Part shown: in pieces, positions 58,680-64,000 of the stretch | Position numbering within the stretch: position 1 is the stretch's first letter | Layout: every line of letters starts with the position of its first letter | From: Amycolatopsis australiensis | Lineage (GTDB): Bacteria > Actinomycetota > Actinomycetes > Mycobacteriales > Pseudonocardiaceae | DNA length: 64,000 nucleotides | Direction: 5' to 3' | Assembly (NCBI RefSeq): GCF_900119165.1 | Contig: NZ_FPJG01000006.1 | Span: 5,890,001-5,954,000 of the forward strand | Notes under the pieces: generated by a model | Database searches by the model: none | What the model was told of the DNA's origin: nothing | Seen by the model: only the letters and a program-made list of their open reading frames with translations | Made by a program: the position numbers and the translations under genes

Positions 58680-59399
58680 TCAGTCCTTCCCGTGCAGGGC
58701 GGCGGCCGTGGCCGTCTCGTGGTCGCGGTAGGTCCTGGCGGCCGTCCGCGCGGCCGAAGCCAGCCCGTCGGCGTGCGCGCCGACGCCCTTGACCTGCCGC
58801 TGCAGGGCCAGCCCGAACGCTTCGAGCGCGCCGGCGAACCCGGATTCCCTGCCGATCCGGCCGAAGCTGCCGGCGGCGATCTCGCGCACGTCCCGCAGCT
58901 GCTCGGTCGCGTCGCCCAGCGTGTCGGCGACGTGCCGGGTCCGCTGGACGTACGTGTGCAGCACGGCGTCGTCCACCCGCAGCGGGTGACCGGCCCCGCT
59001 CGCGCCGCCGCCGGTGTGCCCGTGGTGCTTCGTGACGTCCTGCGCGGCCCTGCGCGCCGCGGCCAGATGGTGCTTGTACGCGCCGTTGGTGTAGGTCGAC
59101 CACGGCGTGAAGTCGTGGCCGTCGCTCGAGATGCGGTTCGCGACGCGGGCGTTGGTGGCCGGGTCGAACAGCTCGTCGTCGGACTTGAGGTGGTACTCCC
59201 GTCGCCGCTCGGGCCCGAGCGGGCCGAGCATGTTGATCTGCCACAGCCCGTAGGAGTCGTCCGGCGGCGTGGCGTTGTGCGCGGTCGTCCGGCCGCCGGA
59301 CTCGGCCAGCGCCACCGCGACCGCGGTGGTCAGGCCCTGGCCGCGGAACCCGGCCGCGTAGGCGTGCCGGGCGATCTGCTCGGCGCTCAGCTTCGTCAT
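58680..59399 (-). CDS. ESX-linked lysozyme/lytic transglycosylase-like protein
   Basis: A 239-residue protein. The N-terminal lysozyme-like domain has VAVALAESGGRTTAHN with catalytic E33 and the substrate-site motif SYGLWQIN at 49-56. The C-terminal ~100 residues (HPLRVDDAVLHTYVQRTRHVADTL ...) are a helical EspC-like domain with a terminal YRDHE. No signal peptide. It should cleave the glycan strand of peptidoglycan, acting with the CHAP protein encoded 1 base downstream. The start ATG 59399 is the first plausible one; upstream readings to 60740 are antisense. Confidence 0.85.
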   Translation of the reverse strand: MTKLSAEQIARHAYAAGFRGQGLTTAVAVALAESGGRTTAHNATPPDDSYGLWQINMLGPLGPERRREYHLKSDDELFDPATNARVANRISSDGHDFTPWSTYTNGAYKHHLAAARRAAQDVTKHHGHTGGGASGAGHPLRVDDAVLHTYVQRTRHVADTLGDATEQLRDVREIAAGSFGRIGRESGFAGALEAFGLALQRQVKGVGAHADGLASAARTAARTYRDHETATAAALHGKD

Positions 59400-59531
59400 G
59401 GTTCGACCTTGACCGCCCGGGTACCCGCCGCGGTAGCCGCGGTGCACGCTGGGACAACCCGGGTGCACGCCCGGTTCGGCCCGCTCACCCGTACTGACCA
59501 CCGGGAGACCCTGCGACGAGGAGAGCGACGG

Positions 59532-60011
59532 ATGCGCGGAACCGGGGTGGTGACCCTCCTGGGGCTGACGCTGGTCACGGCGGCGTGCGCGGCGACGCCG
59601 AACCCGATCGCCGAACCCGAGCCCCGGACCGCCACCCCGGCCACCACGACGATCCCGCCGCCGGTACCTCCGTGCGCCGTCACGACCGGGGCGTGCGTGA
59701 GCCTGCCGCAGCACCTGGCCTGGCTGCTGCGGGACGGCCGCGTCGTGCGCGGGCCGGTGCCCGCCGGGTTCGGGCCGCCGGACCGGACGACCCCGGCCGG
59801 GTCGTTCCACGTCGTCTGGAAGGACCGCGACCACCGCAGCAGCGACTACGGCACGGACATGCCCAACTCGGTGTTCTTCGCCGCCGGCGGCATCGCCTTC
59901 CACGCCGGGCCGCTGGACGCGCCGTCGCACGGCTGCGTCCACCTCACCGACGCCGATTCCTCGGCCTTCTTCGACGGCCTGAACGTCGGCGACGCGGTGG
60001 AGGTCCGGTAG
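59532..60011 (+). CDS. L,D-transpeptidase (YkuD) lipoprotein
   Basis: A 159-residue protein. LVTAAC gives lipidation Cys at 19 after a short signal, then a Pro/Thr-rich linker. The YkuD domain has AGGIAFHAGP (H124) and SHGCVHLTD with catalytic C135. It cross-links peptidoglycan stem peptides 3-3. Smaller than most mycobacterial Ldt proteins. It is divergent from the two ESX-linked hydrolase genes, a wall-making enzyme next to wall-cutting ones. Downstream gene begins 12 bases on. Confidence 0.85.
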   Translation: MRGTGVVTLLGLTLVTAACAATPNPIAEPEPRTATPATTTIPPPVPPCAVTTGACVSLPQHLAWLLRDGRVVRGPVPAGFGPPDRTTPAGSFHVVWKDRDHRSSDYGTDMPNSVFFAAGGIAFHAGPLDAPSHGCVHLTDADSSAFFDGLNVGDAVEVR

Positions 60012-60023
60012 GCTCGCTCCCTG

Positions 60024-60791
60024 TTGGACACTTCCACTGTCGTCGCCCGGCTGCGCGCCGCGGGCTGCGTGTTCGCCGAGGACGAGGCGGACCTCCTGAT
60101 CGACGCCGCCGCGAGTCCCGCGGAGCTCGACGCGCTGGTGGCCCGCCGGGTCGCCGGGCTGCCGCTGGAGCACCTGCTCGGCTGGGCGGAGTTCCACGGC
60201 CTGCGGATCGCCGTGCGGCCCGGGGTGTTCGTGCCGCGCCACCGCACCGAATTCCTCGTCGACGTCGCCGTTTCGCTCGCCCCGCCGGACCCCGTGGTGC
60301 TGGACCTGTGCTGCGGCTCGGGAGCGCTCGGTGCCGCGTTCACCGCGGCGAGACGGCCGCGTGAGCTGCACGCGGCCGATGTCGAGCCCGCCGCCGTCGA
60401 GTGCGCCCGCGTGAACCTCCCGGACGCCCGCGTCCACCTCGGCGATCTCTACGACGCGCTGCCTTCGTCGCTTCGCGGCCGCGTCGACGTGCTGCTGGCG
60501 AACGTGCCGTACGTCCCGACGGAGGCCGTCGCGACCATGCCGCCGGAGGCCCGGCTGCACGAACCACGCGTCGCGCTCGACGGTGGCGCGGACGGCCTGG
60601 ATCTCGCCCGCCGGGTCGCCGCGGGCGCGCCGCACTGGCTCGCGCCGAGTGGGAGCGTCCTCGTGGAAACGAGTGAACGCCAGGCTCCGGCAATGCGCGG
60701 AATCTTCACGGCGGCCGGGCTGGCGGCGCGGGTGCACCATTCCGGCGAGCTGGACGCGATCGTCGTCTCCGGGACCGCGCCGGCGTCGTGA
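60024..60791 (+). CDS. HemK/PrmC-like N5-glutamine methyltransferase
   Basis: A 255-residue SAM methyltransferase. VVLDLCCGSGALGAAFTAA is motif I, AADVEPAAVECARVNL the acidic loop, and VDVLLANVPYVPTEAV the substrate motif, where the family's NPPY reads NVPY. Likely modifies a glutamine of a release factor or other protein. The family usually runs 270-290 residues. The call uses a TTG start at 60024, 12 bases after the transpeptidase stop. Confidence 0.8.
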   Translation: MDTSTVVARLRAAGCVFAEDEADLLIDAAASPAELDALVARRVAGLPLEHLLGWAEFHGLRIAVRPGVFVPRHRTEFLVDVAVSLAPPDPVVLDLCCGSGALGAAFTAARRPRELHAADVEPAAVECARVNLPDARVHLGDLYDALPSSLRGRVDVLLANVPYVPTEAVATMPPEARLHEPRVALDGGADGLDLARRVAAGAPHWLAPSGSVLVETSERQAPAMRGIFTAAGLAARVHHSGELDAIVVSGTAPAS

Positions 60792-60792
60792 T

Positions 60793-60838
60793 TTGCCCGA
60801 TGGGGCAACGCTTTTCGTTCACTCCTTCGTCGGAGTGA
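60793..60838 (+). terminator. Double stem-loop after the HemK-like gene
   Basis: TTGCCC-N4-GGGCAA at 60793-60808, then a run CTTTTCGTT and a second 7-bp stem (60819-60825 with 60832-60838). Placed right after the stop codon. Confidence 0.5.
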
Positions 60839-60915
60839 CCGCCCGGATCGAGCTGCGCTAGCGTGGCAGCCCTTGTCCGTGAATCGATTTCCCGGACCGG
60901 CAGAAATGGGGAGCA

Positions 60916-62220
60916 ATGCCGAATCGAAGACGGGTGACCTGTGTCCTCGCCACCCTCGCCGCCCTGTGCGCGATCCTCCCGGGCACCGCGCACGCCGCAC
61001 CGGGCCGCTCGGTCGGCCTCTTCCGCGAGGTGCCCGCGGGCGTGCCGCTGACGAAGTCCCTCGACCTGCGGAAACTGCCCGCGGCCGCCCCGCGGGAGCA
61101 GCAGGTCCGGCTGTCCGCCGTCGACCAGAACGTCCCGGCACCGGTGACGTTCGACGAGTGCCACAAGGACATCAAGAACGGTTACTGGACGAAGAACCGC
61201 TTCGCCAGCTGCACCATCACCGACATGGCGTACCAGCGTTACGCCTGCCCGGAGGCGGGCTGCGCGGTCATCGGCACGGCGTGGGCGCGGGTCATCTCGA
61301 CCAGCAACCTGCTGCCCGGGCAGCGCAAGCTCGAGGTCGCGACGCGGATGGTCGGCTGGTCGCTGTCGGGGGTGGTCACCGACGCGATGCAGTTCGGCAT
61401 CGCGATGAGCTGCGGCCCCCGCTACACCACCGGCACGGCGCACTGCGACACGCCGTCGGCGCAGATCGTCAAGAGCGTCGCCGACTGGCGCGCGCAGTCC
61501 GACGAGGCGCACGTCTTCACGATGGAGGGCACCGACGTGCCGTCGCCGGCGGACTCGCCCGCGGTGCAGGCCGAACAGCGCACCTGGTACGTCGGCGAGC
61601 GGCACTTGGTCGCCGAGGACACCGGGGACCGCACGACGTTGGTCACCGGAGCGCACAGCGCGTACCTGCGGTGTGACGTCGCCCGGCTGCTGTACCCGGG
61701 GTACGCGGCGGGCAGCGACTGCGCGTTCGCCTTCCAGCCGCTGTACGTGCTGGACAACTCGGCGACGTCCGGCTTCACGGCGTCGGCCGCGCTGGTCCGC
61801 GCCGCGCTGGTGAACTTCGCGGGCACGTACCCGGGCACGGCGCAGGGGCACTTCGCGCCGGGCAACCCCGGCTACCAGGGCACGAGCGGGGGCCGGACGT
61901 ACCCGGTCACCCGGCTGTTCCACGACACCGGGCTGCAGGCGGTCCACCGCGCGACCGCGGAGCTGGCCTGCGCGCAGCACTGGGGCCCGGACTACGCTGC
62001 CCGGCCGGACGGGCAGGTCAACACCTGCGCGGTGTACCCGTTCGACACGACCTACGACGGCGCGACGCTGCCCGCTCCGGGCGTCGATCGCGGCCCTTCG
62101 TACGCCGTCCAGCCGGTGCTCGACCGCGACTACCAGGCCTTGCTGGCGAGCGTCGGGCAGTTCGTCGTGAACAACCATATCCTCGACGGGGACGGGTACT
62201 GGGTTTACCCGTACGCGTGA
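60916..62220 (+). CDS. Secreted NucA/NucB-like protein with altered active-site motif
   Basis: A 434-residue protein. Signal peptide cleaved near residue 27 (TAHA-APG). Several cysteines in the middle suggest disulfides. The C-terminus, NTCAVYPFDTTYDGAT (C371) to NNHILDGDGYWVYPYA, follows the NucA/NucB DNase domain of actinobacteria, where the motif usually reads CDEYPFAST. Here the DE is replaced by AV, so nuclease activity is doubtful. The middle region is not recognised. Possibly a DNA-binding or decoy protein. Confidence 0.7.
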   Translation: MPNRRRVTCVLATLAALCAILPGTAHAAPGRSVGLFREVPAGVPLTKSLDLRKLPAAAPREQQVRLSAVDQNVPAPVTFDECHKDIKNGYWTKNRFASCTITDMAYQRYACPEAGCAVIGTAWARVISTSNLLPGQRKLEVATRMVGWSLSGVVTDAMQFGIAMSCGPRYTTGTAHCDTPSAQIVKSVADWRAQSDEAHVFTMEGTDVPSPADSPAVQAEQRTWYVGERHLVAEDTGDRTTLVTGAHSAYLRCDVARLLYPGYAAGSDCAFAFQPLYVLDNSATSGFTASAALVRAALVNFAGTYPGTAQGHFAPGNPGYQGTSGGRTYPVTRLFHDTGLQAVHRATAELACAQHWGPDYAARPDGQVNTCAVYPFDTTYDGATLPAPGVDRGPSYAVQPVLDRDYQALLASVGQFVVNNHILDGDGYWVYPYA

Positions 62221-62228
62221 CAAACTCG

Positions 62229-62259
62229 ATCTCACGTTGCGGCGTCCCCGGACGTCTAC
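62229..62259 (+). promoter_or_regulatory. ECF-type promoter of the sigma factor gene (probable autoregulation)
   Basis: ATCTCACGTT, 14 bases, CGTCTAC. The same two blocks with the same spacer occur at 63823-63853. The GTG start at 62265 is exactly 12 bases from the first base of CGTCTAC, implying a leaderless mRNA. Confidence 0.7.
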
Positions 62260-62264
62260 AGGGT

Positions 62265-62741
62265 GTGATCGTGAAACCGTTCGAGCAGATCGTGGCCGAG
62301 CACGGGCCGATGGTCCTCCGGGTGTGCCGGGCCGTGCTCGGCCCCGCCGACGCCGAAGACGCCTGGTCGGAGACGTTCCTGGCGGCCCTCAAGGCGTACC
62401 CCGGGCTGCCGGCCGACGCGAACGTCCAGGCGTGGCTCGTCACGATCGCGCACCGCAAGGCCATCGACCTCACCCGCGCCCAGGCGCGGCGTCCGGTGCC
62501 GGTCGGCGACATCCCGGACCGGCCGGGCCACGACGGCCCACCGGACGGCGCGCTGTGGGACGCGCTGGCGCGGCTGCCGGACAAGCAGCGCCTGGCCGTG
62601 GCCTACCACTACGTGGCCGGGCTGCCCTACCGCGAGATCGCGGAGATCACCGGAGGCACGACGGACGCCGCCCGCCGCGCGGCGGCCGACGGCATCAAGG
62701 CCCTGCGGGCCACCTATCCCTTGGAAGGAGCGCACTCATGA
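62265..62741 (+). CDS. ECF-type RNA polymerase sigma factor
   Basis: A 158-residue sigma factor. Region 2: GPADAEDAWSETFLAALKAYPGLPADANVQAWLVTIAHRKAIDL. Region 4: LWDALARLPDKQRLAVAYHYVAGLPYREIAEITGGTTDAARRAAADGIKALR. The GTG at 62265 is preferred: it lies 12 bases from the -10 block, as in the 2OG oxygenase gene. GTG 62271 is the next choice. The alkylguanine methyltransferase start overlaps its stop (ATGA). No anti-sigma gene is evident, suggesting control by expression or by damage. Confidence 0.85.
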   Translation: MIVKPFEQIVAEHGPMVLRVCRAVLGPADAEDAWSETFLAALKAYPGLPADANVQAWLVTIAHRKAIDLTRAQARRPVPVGDIPDRPGHDGPPDGALWDALARLPDKQRLAVAYHYVAGLPYREIAEITGGTTDAARRAAADGIKALRATYPLEGAHS

Positions 62742-63331
62742 TCGACGTCATCGCGTCGCTTCCCGTGGAATACGAGGTGCTCCCGCACCGCCTGCACGAG
62801 CGGCTGACCGCCGCGGCGGAGCACGAGGGCCTGCTGGACGTCGCGTACCGCACGGTCGACACCCCGGTCGGTTCACTGCTGCTGGCGGCGACGGAACAGG
62901 GTCTGGTGAAGGTGGCATTCGCCCGCCAGGACCACGAAGCGGTACTGGCCGAGCTGGCGGCGACGATCAGCCCCCGGATCCTGCGGGCTCCGGCCCGCCT
63001 GGAGGCGGTCGTCCACCAGCTGGAGGAGTACTTCACGGGCCGCCGCCGCGAGTTCGACGTCCCGTTGGACTTCCGCCTGGCCCGCGGCTTCCGGCTGTCG
63101 GTGCTGGAGCACTTGCCCCGGATCGCGTACGGCAGGACGGAGAGCTACGCCGAGGTGGCAGCGGCGGCGGGCAGCCCGAAGGCGGTCCGGGCGGTCGGGA
63201 CGGCGTGCGCACGGAACCCGCTGCCGGTGGTGGTGCCGTGTCATCGGGTCGTCCGGTCCGATGGGTCCTACGGCCAGTACGCGGGAGGCGAAGAAGCGAA
63301 GCGGACGCTGCTGACGCTGGAGGCTGCTTGA
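62738..63331 (+). CDS. ogt: Methylated-DNA-protein-cysteine methyltransferase
   Basis: A 197-residue protein. VVVPCHRVVRSDGSYGQYAGG contains the acceptor Cys at 168 (PCHRV), and FRLSVLEHLPRIAYGRTESYAEVAAAAGSPKAVRAVGTACARNP is the DNA-binding helix-turn-helix with the Arg finger. It transfers the alkyl group from O6-alkylguanine to itself. The first ~35 residues are an extra N-terminal segment of unknown use. Coupled to the sigma factor by ATGA, so it is part of an alkylation response. Confidence 0.95.
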   Translation: MIDVIASLPVEYEVLPHRLHERLTAAAEHEGLLDVAYRTVDTPVGSLLLAATEQGLVKVAFARQDHEAVLAELAATISPRILRAPARLEAVVHQLEEYFTGRRREFDVPLDFRLARGFRLSVLEHLPRIAYGRTESYAEVAAAAGSPKAVRAVGTACARNPLPVVVPCHRVVRSDGSYGQYAGGEEAKRTLLTLEAA

Positions 63332-63822
63332 GTCTGGGGAATAGGGACGGTTCCGGGGAGGCCGGGGCCGGGAGGGAATCCGGCGGCTGTCCCGGAGGGC
63401 AGCTCCAACCAGCGGCCACCGGGACACCCGGCACTCTCCGAAAGGCCGGGCCACCCCGGAACCGAACCTACCTGCGCCCCTCGCCGCAGCCCGAACCCGC
63501 GGCCACCGGGACGGCCCGGCAGTCCCGGAGCGCCAGCCGACCGGAGCCAGGCAACCCCGGCGGCCGACGACAGCGGCCGCAGCCCGCAACCTCACCGGCC
63601 GTCCCCCAAGCTCCTACCGCAACCCGTTCCTGGCCTCCCACCTCGCAGAATCCGGCCGCACCGGAAACCGCGGATGGCCCGCAACCTCACCGGCCGCCGC
63701 AAGCCGCCGCGGCAACCCTCCCTTGCCCCGAAACCGTGCGGAGGAGGCAGAACCCTCAGCGCACGACCTCACCGCCCGCCCCGTCGCCCCGCGCGCGAAC
63801 CACCGGAATCCCCCACGACCGC
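63332..63822. other. Non-coding gap of about 490 bases with degenerate direct repeats
   Basis: No credible gene is visible. A 20-base sequence is repeated exactly at 63582-63601 and 63677-63696, and GGCCACCGGGAC recurs near 63415 and 63498. Reading frames here lack ribosome sites and are Pro/Arg-biased. It separates ogt from the sigma-controlled oxygenase. Confidence 0.55.
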
Positions 63823-63853
63823 ATCTCACGTTCCACCCCGCCCGAGCGTCTAC
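63823..63853 (+). promoter_or_regulatory. ECF-type promoter of the 2OG-Fe(II) oxygenase gene
   Basis: ATCTCACGTT, 14 bases, CGTCTAC, the same as at 62229-62259. The ATG at 63859 is 12 bases from the first base of CGTCTAC, so the mRNA should be leaderless. Confidence 0.7.
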
Positions 63854-63858
63854 CGAGT

Positions 63859-64000
63859 ATGGACACCTTCGAAAAGCGCGTCGCCGCCGCGGACTGGGCG
63901 GCTGTGGCCCGCGAGGTCGATGACTATGGCTGCGCCCTCCTCCCACGGCTGCTCACTCCCGCCGAATGCGCTCGGCTCGTCGCCCTCTGGGATCAGCCGT
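63859..64000 (+). CDS. 2OG-Fe(II) oxygenase, N-terminal part (runs off the window)
   Basis: The first 47 residues, MDTFEKRVAAADWAAVAREV then DDYGCALLPRLLTPAECARLVALWD, resemble the N-terminus of a 2-oxoglutarate/Fe(II) dioxygenase seen next to sigma-ogt pairs in actinobacteria. The iron-binding HxD...H lies outside the window. A role in alkylation repair or RNA/protein hydroxylation is inferred from its shared promoter. Confidence 0.75.
   Translation, partial: MDTFEKRVAAADWAAVAREVDDYGCALLPRLLTPAECARLVALWDQP

Noticed and set aside
1..64000. tRNA, rRNA, insertion sequences, phage integration sites or transposases
   Set aside because: None were recognised; the gene content and spacing look like ordinary chromosome.

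Overview
The window is high-GC (roughly 70% or more by eye), densely coded DNA with many GTG starts and 1-4 base stop/start overlaps. The gene families (EspG and other type VII secretion proteins, DUF6292, DUF6221, DUF2795, GmhA/HldE-type genes beside GT9 enzymes, leaderless promoters) point to an actinobacterium of the Pseudonocardiales, most like Amycolatopsis. No rRNA, tRNA, CRISPR array, transposase or phage gene was seen, so it reads as chromosome rather than a mobile island.

Region 1 (1-27.9 kb) is a glycan and stress block. It holds a zinc alcohol dehydrogenase (partial), a PiT phosphate permease with its DUF47 partner, several glycosyltransferases, a polysaccharide pyruvyl transferase-like gene, UDP-sugar genes (a UDP-xylose synthase-like epimerase and a UDP-glucose dehydrogenase), a NodU-type carbamoyltransferase, and what looks like a complete ADP-heptose route: GmhA, a bifunctional HldE-like kinase/nucleotidyltransferase, and a GmhB phosphatase fused to a GT2 glycosyltransferase, with two GT9 heptosyltransferase-like enzymes. 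Small stress-type proteins follow (DUF2795, DUF4383, SDR, VOC, DUF6292, phosphoribosyltransferase, erythromycin esterase family, DUF6221). Many of these transcription units have a GTTT/GTGT-N15-GGGTA element upstream, the pattern of SigB/SigF-class stress promoters, so the block may be one stress regulon.

Region 2 (27.9-35.8 kb) has a secreted GH76 glycosidase, a short tandem-repeat spacer, htpG (Hsp90), an HNH endonuclease, a membrane Ser/Thr kinase with an external CBM2 carbohydrate-binding domain, and a divergent LysR / EamA pair.

Region 3 (35.7-46.1 kb) is a glycan-scavenging operon read leftward: oligopeptide-type ABC transporter (lipoprotein, OppB, fused OppC-OppD, OppF), a DapA/NanA-family lyase, a 5'-truncated GH42 beta-galactosidase and a secreted sialidase with a LamG-like domain. 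A FadR/GntR regulator is divergent, with palindromes in the shared promoter region.

Region 4 (46.1-52.1 kb) has a LuxR-type response regulator, an unknown protein and a cytochrome P450 in one unit, then a class III aminotransferase, an Lrp/AsnC regulator and an APC amino acid permease.

Region 5 (52.2-60.0 kb) is a type VII (ESX) accessory locus without the core ATPase: WXG100/PPE-like and EspC-like proteins, EspG, two small YbaB-like proteins, and two peptidoglycan hydrolases (CHAP and lysozyme/SLT type) carrying ESX-like helical domains, next to a lipoprotein L,D-transpeptidase.

Region 6 (60.0-64.0 kb) has a HemK-like methyltransferase, a secreted NucA/NucB-like protein, and a small DNA-repair regulon: an ECF sigma factor, an O6-alkylguanine-DNA methyltransferase, and the start of a 2OG-Fe(II) oxygenase gene. 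The sigma gene and the oxygenase gene share the same promoter (CTCACGTT-N14-CGTCTAC) placed exactly 12 bases before the start codon, so both appear leaderless and sigma-controlled.
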